Source of the DNA: Corynebacterium sp. | Lineage (GTDB): Bacteria > Actinomycetota > Actinomycetes > Mycobacteriales > Mycobacteriaceae | Reading direction: 5' to 3' | Length of the DNA: 32,236 bases | Assembly: GCF_022712195.1 (NCBI RefSeq) | Contig: NZ_JALAGY010000091.1 | Location: forward strand, 1-32,236 | In this document: one piece after another, positions 1 through 9,781 of the stretch | How positions within the stretch are numbered: the stretch's first letter is position 1 | Layout of the letters: each line of letters opens with the position of its first letter | The notes under the pieces: model-generated | What the model was told of the DNA's origin: nothing | The model's input: only the letters and a program-made list of their open reading frames with translations | Databases searched by the model: none | Translations under genes and position numbers: made by a program

Positions 1-671
1 ACCCCGTCGTCCCCCGGCGTCCCGCCGTCCCCGGCAGGAACCAGCCACGACAGGTCACCCCCGGACGTGTTGACGCACAGCACATGCGGCATCGCCCCGG
101 TGTAACGAATCACCGACACCGACGCCGGGTCGGCGTGCACCCGCTGGAAATGGTCGAACGGCATGCCGTACGCGTCGGCGATGACGGACTTGATGACATC
201 CCCGTGGCTCACCGCGACCCACACCGCGCCGGTGCCGTGCTGCTCCTCGACGGCGGCGTCGTGCCCGCGGATGGCGGCCACTGCCCGGGCCTGCATGTCC
301 ACCAGCGCTTCGCCGCCGGGGAACACCGCCGCCGACGGCTGGCCGACCACGGTCGCCCACAGCTCCTCCTTGGCCAGGTCGGCGAGTTTCCGGCCCTGCC
401 ACTCGCCGTAACCGCACTCGGTGAGCCGGTCCTCGGTGGTGAAGGAGGGGGAGCCCTGCTGCCGGTCGAGGATGGTGCGCGCGGTCTGCCGGCACCGCTC
501 CAACGGGCTGGAGACGATGCGGGACAGGGGAACGTCGGCGAGACGGGTGGCGGTGCGGTCCGCCTGCCGGTGACCGGTGTCGTCCAGAAGGACGCCGGGG
601 GTCCGACCGGCGAGGACGCCGTCGGTGTTCGCTGTGCTGCGTCCGTGCCGGACCAGGATCACTGTGGCCAT
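1..671 (-). CDS. Histidine-phosphatase family protein (MSMEG_4193-like phosphomutase), 3' end cut off
   Basis: The minus strand reads from ATG at 671 through the window edge without a stop, giving about 223 residues. The N-terminus MATVILVRHGRST carries the RHG phosphohistidine motif of the histidine phosphatase / phosphoglycerate-mutase-like superfamily. Further on come SSPLERCRQTA and then AVSHGDVIKS, which supplies the second conserved catalytic histidine. The sequence resembles the actinobacterial MSMEG_4193 group of putative phosphomutases, whose substrate is unknown to me. A -10-like TAACCT seven bases before the ATG suggests a leaderless transcript. The gene is divergent from jetA with 149 bp between them and shows no functional link to it. 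The family is clear; the exact reaction is not. Confidence 0.85.
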   Translation of the reverse strand, partial: MATVILVRHGRSTANTDGVLAGRTPGVLLDDTGHRQADRTATRLADVPLSRIVSSPLERCRQTARTILDRQQGSPSFTTEDRLTECGYGEWQGRKLADLAKEELWATVVGQPSAAVFPGGEALVDMQARAVAAIRGHDAAVEEQHGTGAVWVAVSHGDVIKSVIADAYGMPFDHFQRVHADPASVSVIRYTGAMPHVLCVNTSGGDLSWLVPAGDGGTPGDDG

Positions 672-684
672 GGGGTCGAGGTTA
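671..684 (-). promoter_or_regulatory. Leaderless -10 box of the phosphatase gene
   Basis: On the minus strand TAACCT (684-679) fits the actinobacterial -10 consensus TANNNT and lies 7 nt before the ATG at 671. No purine-rich ribosome binding site precedes the start, so transcription may begin at the start codon. Confidence 0.45.
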
Positions 685-806
685 GTCCGGGCGGGGCAGG
701 TGGCGCAGGGGGCCGGACGGACCCGGCACCGGAACGGAGCGCCTGCCGTTCGCCCCCGGAATCGCCACCCCGACCTCGCCGACTCCGGCACCGTGACCCC
801 GGGCGC

Positions 807-820
807 TACACTCTTCCCCG
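807..820 (+). promoter_or_regulatory. Probable leaderless -10 box of jetABC
   Basis: TACACT at 807-812 matches TANNNT and lies 8 nt before the ATG at 821. The intervening bases are pyrimidine-rich and contain no ribosome binding site. An alternative ATG three codons later (830) would then have a very short leader. Confidence 0.4.
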
Positions 821-2335
821 ATGGTAATCATGCGTGCGGAGGCGGCCTATCAGCGGACGGCGGCGGCCTTCAAGAACCCGACCCTGGACCTGCTGCACGG
901 CAGGTACGCGCCCTTCGTGGTCGCGGCGTTGTCGCTGATCTTCACCCCGGACCGTCCCACCGTGGCGATCTCGGACGCGCACGTGGAGGTCGGTGACATC
1001 GTCGACGAGCTCCGTGCCGCCGGCTACGACGAGGACGACCGCAGCGGCGGACGAGGCGGACGCGGCCTGCCGTCCGGCAACGGCCGGGAGATCTGCCGTT
1101 ACTGGGTGCGTGTCGGTTGGCTGGTGCCCCAGATCGAGGATGACGTCGAGGTCTACCGGCTCTCCGCCCAGGCCGTCGGCGCCCTGGAGATCGTGGGTCG
1201 CAGTGGTCTGGGGCGCGCGCGGGTGTCCCGCTCCCGTGTCCGGACCCTGCTGGACGCTGTGGACCAGCTCGCCCACGCCGCCGAGACCGACCCACAGGAG
1301 CGCATCGCCACCCTGCAGGCCGAACGTGCGGCGATCGACGAGGAGATCGAGAAGCTGGAACGGGGGGAGATCGACCCCGTCGACGACGACCAGCTGCTCG
1401 AGGAGGCGGAGAACGTGGTCCACCTCTCCCGTGAGCTTCCCGCCGACTTCGCCCGGGTGGCGGAGTCCATCAACGCCATGCAGCGCGACGTGGTCGCCGA
1501 CCTGCGCCGGGACGTCCGGCCGACCGGCGAGGTGCTGCGGGAGTACCTGCACCGCGGGCAGCACGTCATGGAGGCGACCCCGGAGGGGCGTGCGTTCTCC
1601 GGCGCGCTGAACCTCATCGGTGACCCGGAGAACATCGACCACCTCACCGACCAGCTCAGCATGCTCATGGCTTTGCCGTTCTCCAGGCACATGAGCGCCG
1701 AGCAGCGTCGTGAGCTTCTCGCCATCGCCCGTCGGGTGGAGCAGGGGGTGCAGGAGGTGCTCACGGCGCAGCGTCGGGCCTCCCACGTGATCACCGCGCA
1801 GGTACGTACCCACGACCCTGTGCGTGACCGGGAGGTCGACGACCTGCTGCGCAGCGTCATGTCCGGGCTGCAGACCTGGATGCAGGAGACCAGGGCGGAT
1901 TCCCGGGCGCAGGACGCGGTGGAACCGTTGCGGAGTTTCCCGACCGCCCACCTGGGCCATCTGCGTCAGACTCTCAACGACCTGCACGAGCCCGGTGCCC
2001 CGGAACCGCTGCGTCACGGGGAGGACGACCCGGACGTCGAGTTCCTCCACGCCGACACCCGTGCGTGGGGTGGTCCGCACTACCTGGAGCTCGAGGAGTT
2101 CGTCGCCGGTCTGGACGGACCGTTCGACCTGGCCACGGCCTTCGGCGGGGTGCCCGACGACAGCCGTCGTCCCGTGGATCTGCTGGGGCTGCTGGAGATC
2201 GCCCACCGCAACGGCTTGGAGGAGAATGACGACGTCTCCGTCGTCGAGACACTGCGCCCTGACGGGACCGTCCGCCGCTTCGCCTTCGGCGCCGTCACCG
2301 CCACCGCCCGGCCTGCACAAGGAGCTGAGGAATGA
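821..2335 (+). CDS. jetA: JetA / MksF-like subunit (DUF3375) of a Wadjet-type SMC complex
   Basis: 504 residues with no membrane segments. The N-terminal part (residues 1-130, for example [17 protein letters not shown]) looks like the winged-helix start of DUF3375 proteins, which act as the kleisin-like JetA/MksF subunit linking the two SMC heads. The middle (about 165-260) is rich in Glu, Asp, Arg and Leu and should form helices or coiled coil. The length is typical of the family. It is the first gene of jetA-jetB-jetC, and its stop overlaps the jetB start (ATGA), so translation is probably coupled. In known Wadjet systems the complex recognises and restrains plasmid DNA. Identification rests on gene order together with sequence character, and I regard it as secure. 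Confidence 0.85.
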   Translation: MVIMRAEAAYQRTAAAFKNPTLDLLHGRYAPFVVAALSLIFTPDRPTVAISDAHVEVGDIVDELRAAGYDEDDRSGGRGGRGLPSGNGREICRYWVRVGWLVPQIEDDVEVYRLSAQAVGALEIVGRSGLGRARVSRSRVRTLLDAVDQLAHAAETDPQERIATLQAERAAIDEEIEKLERGEIDPVDDDQLLEEAENVVHLSRELPADFARVAESINAMQRDVVADLRRDVRPTGEVLREYLHRGQHVMEATPEGRAFSGALNLIGDPENIDHLTDQLSMLMALPFSRHMSAEQRRELLAIARRVEQGVQEVLTAQRRASHVITAQVRTHDPVRDREVDDLLRSVMSGLQTWMQETRADSRAQDAVEPLRSFPTAHLGHLRQTLNDLHEPGAPEPLRHGEDDPDVEFLHADTRAWGGPHYLELEEFVAGLDGPFDLATAFGGVPDDSRRPVDLLGLLEIAHRNGLEENDDVSVVETLRPDGTVRRFAFGAVTATARPAQGAEE

Positions 2336-2988
2336 CAGAGAACGATCCCTTCATCGACACTGTGGCGATGGAGCGGGACCCCGACGAGTGCTTCGCCGGT
2401 GACAGGGGAGTACTCGACCCGGAGGTCCGGCGGGTGCTGGTGCGGCTGCTGCAGCGTCGCTTCCTGCAGGCCGAGCGCAACCGTGACGACTGGAAGATCT
2501 TGATGGACAACCAGCAGGTCATCGAGTCGCGGCTGCACGACCTGTTCGTGCGGCTGGTGGTGGACTCCGACCGTGGGGTCGCCTACAAGCAGCAGGTGCG
2601 GTCCGATGAGCTGGACGTGCCCATCCTGCTCCGCGACGAGCCCTACACCCGCGCCGAGACCCTGGTGCTGGTCTACCTGCGCACCGTCTACCAGCGCGAG
2701 TCCACCGCCGGTGAGCTCGCCGCCCGGGTGGACGTCGAGGAGGTCGAGCAGACCGTGATGACCTACTTCACCGAGGCCAACGGCGACATCGCCCGACGGC
2801 AGAAGCTGATCCGCAATGCGTTGGGCCGCCTCCGTCAGGAGGGTGTGATCGACGAGGAGACCGAGGGCCGCTACCGCATCAGCCCTCTGGTCGAGATCGT
2901 GCTCAGCGCCGACCGGCTCCGTGAGCTGCAGCGCTGGCTGCAGGAACAGACGGCGCAGAACCAGGCGCAGGGAGGAAACGGACTGTGA
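2332..2988 (+). CDS. jetB: JetB / MksE-like subunit (DUF4194)
   Basis: 218 residues with the size, acidity and predicted winged-helix content of DUF4194 proteins, the KITE-like JetB/MksE partner that binds the kleisin-like JetA. Visible segments include [14 protein letters not shown] near residue 45, an internal stretch [13 protein letters not shown] that fits a core helix, and a C-terminal region ([20 protein letters not shown]) typical of a winged-helix wing. ATG at 2332 overlaps the jetA stop. The gene ends in TGA that overlaps the GTG start of jetC. It lies between the kleisin-like and SMC-like genes exactly as in Wadjet and MksFEB operons, so the assignment is strong although the subunit itself is poorly conserved. 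Confidence 0.85.
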   Translation: MTENDPFIDTVAMERDPDECFAGDRGVLDPEVRRVLVRLLQRRFLQAERNRDDWKILMDNQQVIESRLHDLFVRLVVDSDRGVAYKQQVRSDELDVPILLRDEPYTRAETLVLVYLRTVYQRESTAGELAARVDVEEVEQTVMTYFTEANGDIARRQKLIRNALGRLRQEGVIDEETEGRYRISPLVEIVLSADRLRELQRWLQEQTAQNQAQGGNGL

Positions 2989-5900
2989 CCATGCTCGACA
3001 CGTTGTTCGGACTGGTGCCGGCGGAGTCCCGCGGGCAGCAGTGGCTCGCCGATGAACTCCACCTGGTCAACTGGGGAGGCTACGACGGTGCCCACCGGGT
3101 GAGGTTCTCGCCCGAGGCCACGCTGCTGTGCGGCGGCTCCGGCTCCGGCAAGTCCACGCTGATGGACGCCTACATCGCGCTGATGATGCCGCACACCACC
3201 CCCTTCAACGGGGCGTCCAACGGCGGGGTCACGGGGCGCCCGCGCGGCGAGGACCAGCGCAACATCCTGTCCTACGGCCGCGGCAAGATCGACGAGTCCC
3301 GTACCGACGACGGCACCCAGGTCACCGTGCTGCGCGGTGACGGCTGCGACACGTGGACGGCCGTGTCGATGACCTGGCGGGACCACGACGGTTCCCGGTT
3401 CACCGCCGTGCGCGCCTGGTACATCCCGGCGTCCGCCCGGGTGCTGGAGGACACCGTGAAGGTGCGCGGTGTGGTCGAGGGCGACTTCGACCCGGCCTCG
3501 CTCGAGGACGCGGCGTCCCGGCGGCTCGCCGACTCCGCGGTGAAGGAGGCAGGTCTGGAGACCATGGCCACCGACCGGGAGTTCCTGGCCCGGGTGCACT
3601 CGGTGCTGGGCATCGGCGCGGCGGGTGCGGGGGCCAAGGCGATGAGCCTGCTGGCCCGCATCCAGGCGGGTCAGCAGATCACCACCGTGGACGAGCTCTA
3701 CAAGCGTATGGTGCTCGAGGAACCGGAGACCATGGCCACCGCCGACGCCGTCGTGGCCCACTTCGACGAGCTGGAGAGCACGCGTGCCCGCATGGTCACC
3801 GCGCAGAGGCAGGTGCGTGTGCTGCAGCCGGTCCGCGGGATCCGGGCGAAGATAGAGGACGCCGCCGGTCGGCTCCGGCTGCTCGACGAGATCGGACGGT
3901 TCTCCGACCCGACCTCCCTGGCGTCGCTGTGGCGTACGGAACGCCGGCTGGAGCTGCTCCACGAGGCAGAGACCGAGGTCCGGACACGGAAGAAGGCCGC
4001 GGACGCGGAGGTCCGCGCCCAGACCGCCCTGGCAGAGGCGGCGGAGGTGGAGCGCGACGGACTGCTCGAGGTGTTGCGCCACTCCGGTGGCGACCGGCTC
4101 GACACCGCGGAACGGGAACTGGCCCAGGTGGAACGTCGCCTGTCCGCCGTCCGTCAGAACCGTGCCCGGTTCGACGAGAACACGGCCTGCCTGGACTGCA
4201 CCGTCGGGTCGGAGGCGGAGTTCACCGCCCTGGCCGAGCGTGCCCGTGCGGCACTTGCGGACCCGGGCGCCAAGACCTCCGCGCGCGACGGCTACGCGGA
4301 GACCCGGGTGGAGCTGAAGAATCTGCGCCGTCGGCTGGCGGAACTGGAGACCGAGCAGCGGTGGACCGGCCAGCGTCGCGACAACATCCCCGAGCGGCTG
4401 CACGTCGCCCGCCGGATCCTCGCCGACGCCGCGGGACTGTCGATCGAGGACCTGCCGTTCGTCGGTGAGCTCATCGACGTCTCCACCGAGTACGAACCCT
4501 GGCGGGAGGCGTTCAACCTCGCCCTCGGCGGATTCGCCACCACCATGCTCATCGACGCCGCCGACCTGCCCCGCTTCCGTGCGGCGGTGGAGTCCGTGCG
4601 CACCGACGTCCGGCTACGCTACGAGGGCGTGCACACCGGCTTCGGCCAGCGCGCGGGTCTTGATCCGCAGCGGCTCCCCGGCCGGCTCGACTACCGGGAG
4701 ACCGCCTTCACCGGGTGGCTGCAGGACCGGCTGGAACGCCAGTTCGGGTTCCACTGCGTCGACTCCGCCGACGGCCTGGCCGCTCGCCAGCCGGCGTTGA
4801 CGATCACCGGCCAGGTCTCCCAGGGCGACCGTGGTGCCCACGGAGGTCACGGCGGCCGCAATGTGCTGGGCTTCTCCAGCCGACGACGGCTCGCGGAGCT
4901 GGACGAGGAGATCGCCTCCCTGCGGGAGCGGATCAGTGCCGCCGAGGACGCCGAGCGTCGGGCCGGTGCCGACCTTGACGAGCTGGACGCCCGCCACGCC
5001 GCCTACGCGCGTGTGACGGACGTGAGCTGGGACCAGATCGACGTCGCCACCGTGGAGGCGGAGCGTGACCGGTGGGCCGGGGTGATCGCCGAGATCACCG
5101 ACGGCAGCCCTGAGATCTCCGACCTGCAGCGGCAGATCGCCGCGCTGAAGGACAAGGTCACCCGGCTGCAGGAGAGCACCGGCCGGGCCAAGGGCGAGCA
5201 GGAACGCCTGGCACGGCAGTGGGCCGACACCGTCGACGAGGTCGACGCCGCCCAGCAGGCACTCGACGAGGCGGAGAGCGAGGAGCGCTCCCTCAGCGAC
5301 GCCCAGGCGTCCTACCTGAACGAACGCTTCGACCCGCCGGCGGGCGGGGACCGGGCAGGGTCGGGCAACGGTTCGCGGCTGGCCCGGTTCGACGCCGCCC
5401 TGGACACCGCCTCGCGACGACTGGAGGACGACCGGGCGGCCGCCCAGGCGACCGTGTCGGAACAGCGGGAGACGCTGCGCCGCACCATGGAGACCTTCCT
5501 GGACACCTGGCCGAACCCCACGCTGCGTGCCGACCCGGACACCTCCCTGAAGGACTTCGAGCGGATCCTCGAGGACCTGGAGACCAGCGGACTTCACCAG
5601 TTGGAGGCGGAGTGGCGGAACAGTCTGCTGACCCTGTCCGGCAACGACCTGACCAACCTCGACTCCACGCTGGGGCGTGCCCTGCGCGAGATCCGGGAAC
5701 GCATCGAACCGATCAACCGGATCATGGAGGACCTCCCGTTCTACGACGACGACCACCGACTGCAGATCGTCCCGCGTGAGAACCAGTCGGAGGTGCGGCG
5801 ACGGTTCCGCAAGGACCTGCGCGACGTGCGACGTCTCATCGAGGACGCCACCGGCGACGCAGAGCGCGAACAGGCATACGAACGAATGTCACGGCTGATC

Positions 5901-6341
5901 AACAGGATCCGCAGAGACGCCCCGGACTTCGCCGACCTGGTCGACGTACGCAACCACGTGCGGGTCAGCGCGGAGAAGATCCACGCCGAGACCAAGGAGC
6001 ATGCCGCGCTCTACGACCACATCGGGGAGAAGTCCGGTGGAGAGTCACAGGAGCTGATCGCCTTCATCGTCGGTGCCGCCCTGCGGTACCAGCTGGGTGA
6101 CGCCGACGCGGAACGCCCGCGGTATGCACCGGTGTTCCTTGACGAGGCGCTGATCAAGGCGGACGCGCACTTCACCAAGCGCGCGATCGGCGCCTGGCGT
6201 GGACTGGGGTTCCAGCTGGTCATCGGTGCACCGAACGACAAGTACAGTGCGATCGAACCGCACGTGGACGTCGAGTACGACATCCTCAAGGACACCCGGG
6301 GCCGGTCGTGGGCGAAACCGAAGGTGGCGTTGCCGGCCTAG
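2985..6341 (+). CDS. jetC: JetC / MksB-like SMC ATPase
   Basis: About 1118 residues, the usual JetC/MksB size. Walker A is at residues 50-57 (GGSGSGKS). Two long charged coiled-coil arms (about 260-470 and 640-890) flank a central hinge-like region. The ABC signature SGGES is at about 1017-1021 and Walker B ends FLDE at about 1051-1054, followed by a D-loop region (ALIKAD). All ATPase residues therefore look intact. GTG at 2985 overlaps the jetB stop and has GGAGG at 2971-2975 nine bases upstream; ATG at 2991 is an alternative start two codons later. The product should be the DNA-translocating motor of the complex. No jetD gene follows: the stop codon overlaps a convergent small gene. Confidence 0.92.
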   Translation: MTMLDTLFGLVPAESRGQQWLADELHLVNWGGYDGAHRVRFSPEATLLCGGSGSGKSTLMDAYIALMMPHTTPFNGASNGGVTGRPRGEDQRNILSYGRGKIDESRTDDGTQVTVLRGDGCDTWTAVSMTWRDHDGSRFTAVRAWYIPASARVLEDTVKVRGVVEGDFDPASLEDAASRRLADSAVKEAGLETMATDREFLARVHSVLGIGAAGAGAKAMSLLARIQAGQQITTVDELYKRMVLEEPETMATADAVVAHFDELESTRARMVTAQRQVRVLQPVRGIRAKIEDAAGRLRLLDEIGRFSDPTSLASLWRTERRLELLHEAETEVRTRKKAADAEVRAQTALAEAAEVERDGLLEVLRHSGGDRLDTAERELAQVERRLSAVRQNRARFDENTACLDCTVGSEAEFTALAERARAALADPGAKTSARDGYAETRVELKNLRRRLAELETEQRWTGQRRDNIPERLHVARRILADAAGLSIEDLPFVGELIDVSTEYEPWREAFNLALGGFATTMLIDAADLPRFRAAVESVRTDVRLRYEGVHTGFGQRAGLDPQRLPGRLDYRETAFTGWLQDRLERQFGFHCVDSADGLAARQPALTITGQVSQGDRGAHGGHGGRNVLGFSSRRRLAELDEEIASLRERISAAEDAERRAGADLDELDARHAAYARVTDVSWDQIDVATVEAERDRWAGVIAEITDGSPEISDLQRQIAALKDKVTRLQESTGRAKGEQERLARQWADTVDEVDAAQQALDEAESEERSLSDAQASYLNERFDPPAGGDRAGSGNGSRLARFDAALDTASRRLEDDRAAAQATVSEQRETLRRTMETFLDTWPNPTLRADPDTSLKDFERILEDLETSGLHQLEAEWRNSLLTLSGNDLTNLDSTLGRALREIRERIEPINRIMEDLPFYDDDHRLQIVPRENQSEVRRRFRKDLRDVRRLIEDATGDAEREQAYERMSRLINRIRRDAPDFADLVDVRNHVRVSAEKIHAETKEHAALYDHIGEKSGGESQELIAFIVGAALRYQLGDADAERPRYAPVFLDEALIKADAHFTKRAIGAWRGLGFQLVIGAPNDKYSAIEPHVDVEYDILKDTRGRSWAKPKVALPA

Positions 6342-6598
6342 GGGCTGTCGGCCGTGAAGGCCCTCAACGATCCGGCGCACACCACCAGCGCGACCAGTGC
6401 GACGGTGCCGTCCGTCGCCGCGCCGGCGGCTGTCACCTCGTCGAAGTCCGACAGAGAAACCACGGTGTCCAGCAGGATCAGCAGGGTGCCGAGGAACAGC
6501 AGGGAGACGCTACCGGTCACCCCTCCGACACGGAGGACGTGACAGAGCCAGGCCGCCCCGATGAGGAGCGGCCCGAGAATGAGTGAGACAAGGAACAC
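6338..6598 (-). CDS. Small hydrophobic membrane protein of unknown function
   Basis: 86 codons from a GTG at 6598 with about three predicted membrane segments (residues 1-20, 25-50 and 62-80). I do not recognise the family. No good ribosome binding site lies at the usual distance, so the start is uncertain. The frame continues upstream into the end of the neighbouring usp gene without a better start. The stop overlaps the jetC stop on the other strand. It could be the last gene of the tct-usp operon, because it is only 31 nt downstream of the usp stop. The support is hydrophobicity, position and the lack of a competing gene. Confidence 0.5.
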   Translation of the reverse strand: MFLVSLILGPLLIGAAWLCHVLRVGGVTGSVSLLFLGTLLILLDTVVSLSDFDEVTAAGAATDGTVALVALVVCAGSLRAFTADSP

Positions 6599-6629
6599 CG
6601 GGGCGACCGCCGCCGTCGTCTCCGTCGTC

Positions 6630-7100
6630 CTACTGCTGGGTGGTGTTGACGATGTAGAGGTCGCAGGGCGCCTCGGCGGCGACCTTGCGGGCGATGCTGC
6701 CGAGGATCCGTGAGATGCCCTGGACGTGCTTGTTGCCCACGACGATGGTGTCGGCGTCGACCTTCTTCGCCACGAGCAGCAGCACGTCCGCGGGTGTCCC
6801 CTCCACCGCGGAGGCGTGGACCGTCAGCGACGGGTGGGTCTCACGCAGGACGGCGGCGACGGAGTCGGCGACCTCCTGGGCGGCGTGGGCGTATCCGTCG
6901 GTGAGTTTCTGGTAGGCGGCTGAGGCGCCGGGGCCCATGTTGGTGCTCTTGGCGGCCTGCAGGGAGACCGAGGCACTGATGCTGTACGCGGAGAGGACGT
7001 GCAGCTCCGCGCCGATGCCGTCTGCCAGCTCCGCCGCCTTCTGGGCGGCGGCCAGAGCCGTCTGGCTGGAGTCGACCCCGGTCACAATAGTCTTCGTCAT
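6630..7100 (-). CDS. Universal stress protein UspA family (copy 1)
   Basis: 156 residues, a single Usp domain. The N-terminal strand carries the conserved early Asp (TIVTGVDSSQTA). The C-terminal segment VVGNKHVQGISRILGSIARKV corresponds to the ATP-binding motif G-x2-G-x9-G-S/T; here the second glycine is His (GNKH), while the final G-S is kept. An AAAGG sequence 8 nt before ATG 7100 is a good ribosome binding site. It is a paralogue of the next usp gene upstream (7174-7653), from which it is separated by 73 nt, and the two share most motif residues, including the variant GNKHVQG. It probably belongs to the tctCBA-usp-usp unit. Nucleotide binding is plausible but not proven. Confidence 0.88.
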   Translation of the reverse strand: MTKTIVTGVDSSQTALAAAQKAAELADGIGAELHVLSAYSISASVSLQAAKSTNMGPGASAAYQKLTDGYAHAAQEVADSVAAVLRETHPSLTVHASAVEGTPADVLLLVAKKVDADTIVVGNKHVQGISRILGSIARKVAAEAPCDLYIVNTTQQ

Positions 7101-7173
7101 CGTGTGCCTTTCGGAGAGGTGTCGGGGACACCGCGGTAGTTTATGTTCCGACAGTGTAGCGTGTCCCGACCGG

Positions 7174-7653
7174 TCAGCGGTGGGTGGTGTGCACGATGTA
7201 CAGGTCGCACGTGGCTTCGGCGGCGACCTTGCGGGCGACGCTGCCGAGGATGCGGGAGAATCCCTGGACGTGCTTGTTGCCCACCACGATCATGTCCGCA
7301 GACAACGCCCGGGCCTGCCGCACGAGAACCTCCGAGGGGGTCCCCTCCTGGGCGGAGGAGACGATCGTCAACCCGGGGTGGGCCTCCCGGAGGACGCCGG
7401 CGACCGCGTCGGCGACATGCGCCGCGGCACGGGCCTGACCGTCGGTGAGGTTCTGGTACGCCACCGAGGTGGACAGGCCCAGGTCCTTGGTCTTGAAGGA
7501 CTGCAGGGTGTCGGCGGTGCTGATGCTGTAGGCGGAGAAGACGTGGAGCTCGGCACCGAGGCCCTCCGCCAGCTCCGCGGCCTTGCCGGCGGCGTTGAGG
7601 GCGGTCTGGCTGGAGTCCACGCCGGTCACTATCCTCCGGGTCGTGTCGGTCAT
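7174..7653 (-). CDS. Universal stress protein UspA family (copy 2), coupled to tctA
   Basis: 159 residues, a single Usp domain with RIVTGVDSSQTALN at the start and IVVGNKHVQGFSRILGS near the end. As in the downstream copy, the second glycine of the usual G-x2-G nucleotide motif is His. The ATG at 7653 overlaps the tctA stop (ATGA), so it should be translationally coupled to the transporter. A Usp partner for a secondary transporter can be a regulatory or energy-sensing subunit; TRAP and TTT transporters are known to occur with Usp genes. That role is inference from gene order. The close similarity to its neighbour indicates a tandem duplication. Confidence 0.88.
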   Translation of the reverse strand: MTDTTRRIVTGVDSSQTALNAAGKAAELAEGLGAELHVFSAYSISTADTLQSFKTKDLGLSTSVAYQNLTDGQARAAAHVADAVAGVLREAHPGLTIVSSAQEGTPSEVLVRQARALSADMIVVGNKHVQGFSRILGSVARKVAAEATCDLYIVHTTHR

Positions 7654-9251
7654 CGTGTGCCTTTCTCGTTGTCGGTGTGTGCCGTGGCGGTGGGAGCTGT
7701 GGAGTCTGTGGAGTCTGTGGAGTTCGGGGCTTCGGCGTCAGGCCCGGGGGCAGACTGCATGATCTCCTCCGCCTTCTCCAGCAACTTGGGCCTCCGGACG
7801 GCCTGCCAGACGGCGAAGATGATGGAGGCCACGGTCAGGATGCCCAGGACCAGCGGGATGGGCTCGAGCATCCAGGTGAAGCTGCCGTTGTTGATGATCA
7901 TGGCGCGGCGGAAGCCGGACTCGGCGATCGGGCCGAGGATGACGCCGATGATGAGCGGAGCGAGCGGGAAGCCGCCCTTGACCATGAGGTAGCCCAGGAT
8001 CGCGGCCATGAACATCACCAGCACGTCGAAGATGCTGGAGCGCATCGCGTAGGACCCCACCACGGCGAGGACGATCACAGAGGGCCAGAGGAGCCGCGGC
8101 GGGACAGACTCGATGAGCTTCACCCAGAAGCTCACGCCGAACCACCCGAGGATCAGCAGGACCAGATACACCAGGGCGAAGCCGATGAACAGCCCGTAGA
8201 TCAGGTCCGGGCTTCCGGTGAACAGGGTGGGACCCGGCTGCAGGCCGTGGACGGTCAGTGCACCGATCAGAACGGCGGAGGTCACGTCACCCGGGATACC
8301 GAGCGTGAGTGTCGGCACCATGGCACCGGCGGTGCCGGCGTTCTTGGCGGACTCCGCGGCGGCGATTCCCCGTGGTTCCCCCTTGCCGTACCTGGACTTG
8401 TCCTTGGCGGCGCGCTTCGATTCGTTGTAGGCGACGAAGGCGCTGATGTCCCCGCCGACACCGGGGATGATTCCGATGATGAAACCCACGGCTGAGCCCA
8501 GGAGGCTGGAGGGTGCGAGCTTGCGTAGCCAGGACGGGGTGGCCCGGAACTTCTCAGGCTTCATCTTGAGGTTCAGCTTGGATACCCGCTCGACCTGGAG
8601 GAAGGCTTCGGAGACGGCGAACAGGCCGATCATCAGCGGGATGAAGGAGATCCCGGAGATCAGGTCGGCGTTGCCGAAGGTCAGCCGGGGGAAGCCCTGG
8701 ATCGTGTCGAGACCGATCATGGCGATGCCCAGGCCGAGGAATCCGGCGATCAGCCCCTTGACCATCCTGCCCTCGGAGATCGAGGCGATGATGGTGAGGG
8801 CGAACAGGGCGAGCATGAAGTTCGCCGAGGAGCCGAAGCCCAGGGCGAAGTCGGCGATGACCGGGGAGAAAAAGGCGAGCAGCAGCACTCCGATGAACCC
8901 GCCGATGCACGACGCGAGCACGGAGATCTTCAGCGCCTGGACGCCTTTACCCGCCATCGCCATGGCGTGGCCGTCGGCGACTGTCGCCGCTGACGCCGGG
9001 GTCCCCGGGGTGCGGATGAGGATCGCGGGAATTGAGCCCGCGTACACCGCGCCGCCGTAGATGCCCAAAAGCAGCATCATCCCGGCCAGCGGTTCCAGGG
9101 CGAAGGTGAAGGGGAGAAGAAGGGCCACTCCCACGGTGGCGGAGATACCGGGGAGGGCGCCGACCACCATTCCTATGAGAACGCCCAGGACCAACATGAT
9201 CATGACCTGAAAGTCTGCGACGGCGCCGAGGCCGTCCATCCAGTTACTCAT
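7650..9251 (-). CDS. tctA: Tripartite tricarboxylate transporter, large permease TctA
   Basis: 533 residues with about twelve membrane segments. The TctA hallmark is visible near residues 30-50: GALPGISATVG then LLLPFTF. The second half repeats the pattern (IGIIPGVGGDISAFVAYN near 262-280), followed by VPTLTLGIPGDVTSAVLIGA. It forms the transport channel with TctB and receives a carboxylate from the binding protein TctC, usually driven by an ion gradient. Start ATG 9251 overlaps the tctB stop by 4 nt, and the gene ends overlapping a usp gene. The last 30 residues are a low-complexity Asp/Ser/Thr/Ala tail encoded partly by a 9-bp repeat. The substrate cannot be read from sequence; citrate or other di/tricarboxylates are usual. 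Confidence 0.95.
   Translation of the reverse strand: MSNWMDGLGAVADFQVMIMLVLGVLIGMVVGALPGISATVGVALLLPFTFALEPLAGMMLLLGIYGGAVYAGSIPAILIRTPGTPASAATVADGHAMAMAGKGVQALKISVLASCIGGFIGVLLLAFFSPVIADFALGFGSSANFMLALFALTIIASISEGRMVKGLIAGFLGLGIAMIGLDTIQGFPRLTFGNADLISGISFIPLMIGLFAVSEAFLQVERVSKLNLKMKPEKFRATPSWLRKLAPSSLLGSAVGFIIGIIPGVGGDISAFVAYNESKRAAKDKSRYGKGEPRGIAAAESAKNAGTAGAMVPTLTLGIPGDVTSAVLIGALTVHGLQPGPTLFTGSPDLIYGLFIGFALVYLVLLILGWFGVSFWVKLIESVPPRLLWPSVIVLAVVGSYAMRSSIFDVLVMFMAAILGYLMVKGGFPLAPLIIGVILGPIAESGFRRAMIINNGSFTWMLEPIPLVLGILTVASIIFAVWQAVRRPKLLEKAEEIMQSAPGPDAEAPNSTDSTDSTAPTATAHTDNEKGTR
7698..7724. repeat. Triplicated 9-bp repeat in the 3' tail of tctA
   Basis: Three consecutive 9-bp units of the form TGTGGAGTC (the last ends TT) encode Asp-Ser-Thr repeats in the cytoplasmic tail of TctA. 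Such a tract could vary in copy number. Confidence 0.7.
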
Positions 9252-9781
9252 GGCATAATCCCCTCAATGACGCCGGTGGGGAGGTAGACACCCAGGGCGT
9301 CGGTAAACAGGTAGTAGACGGCGACCGAGACGACGACCGGCACCAGGACAAGACGGACGATGCTGCGGACGCCCATGATCAGCAGTCCGATGACCATGAA
9401 GATCAGAGTGGACAGCGTGAATCCGAGTGGGGTGAGGGCGAAGGTGTACGCCACACCCGCGACGACGATCAGGATGGTACGCACCCTGGAGCCGGCGTCG
9501 GGAAGGAAAGTGTTCTTCTCGGAGTTGAAGACCAGCATGATGCCGAGAACGACCAGTGCCGCGCCGATCAGGCGGGGGAGTGCCGCGGTGCCCGGGTCCT
9601 CCGGCTGTCCGGGTTCAGGGAATCCGAAGGCCTGGACGAGGAGGAAGGCACCGAGAGCGACGATGAGTCCGGCGATGATCCGGTCGCCGAGAAGTGAACC
9701 GTCCTTCACCGGCGGGTCGACGGGTGCAGGTGGTGCGGTGCCGGCGGGTACGCCGGAGGGTGTTCCGGTGGGGGTGGACAT
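9248..9781 (-). CDS. tctB: Tripartite tricarboxylate transporter, small permease TctB
   Basis: 177 residues. A Pro/Thr-rich cytoplasmic start (about 1-30) is followed by four hydrophobic segments at roughly 34-52, 68-88, 103-132 and 138-165, the usual TctB plan. A conserved-looking segment GSRVRTILIVVAGVAY starts the third. ATG 9781 shares one base with the tctC stop (TGATG) and the gene ends inside the tctA start, so the three transporter genes are a coupled operon. TctB is the small membrane subunit of the carboxylate importer and has no known catalytic residue. TctB proteins are weakly conserved, so the name depends on position and topology. Confidence 0.9.
   Translation of the reverse strand: MSTPTGTPSGVPAGTAPPAPVDPPVKDGSLLGDRIIAGLIVALGAFLLVQAFGFPEPGQPEDPGTAALPRLIGAALVVLGIMLVFNSEKNTFLPDAGSRVRTILIVVAGVAYTFALTPLGFTLSTLIFMVIGLLIMGVRSIVRLVLVPVVVSVAVYYLFTDALGVYLPTGVIEGIMP

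Noticed and set aside
84..827. Plus-strand frame over the phosphatase gene
   Set aside because: It is antisense to a clear histidine-phosphatase frame and shows no family features.
806..2320. Long open frame antisense to jetA
   Set aside because: Very high G/C at third positions of jetA keeps the opposite strand open; the translation resembles no protein family.
6342..6629. A degraded jetD downstream of jetC
   Set aside because: The stretch is too short, encodes hydrophobic segments on the minus strand and shows no topoisomerase-like residues.
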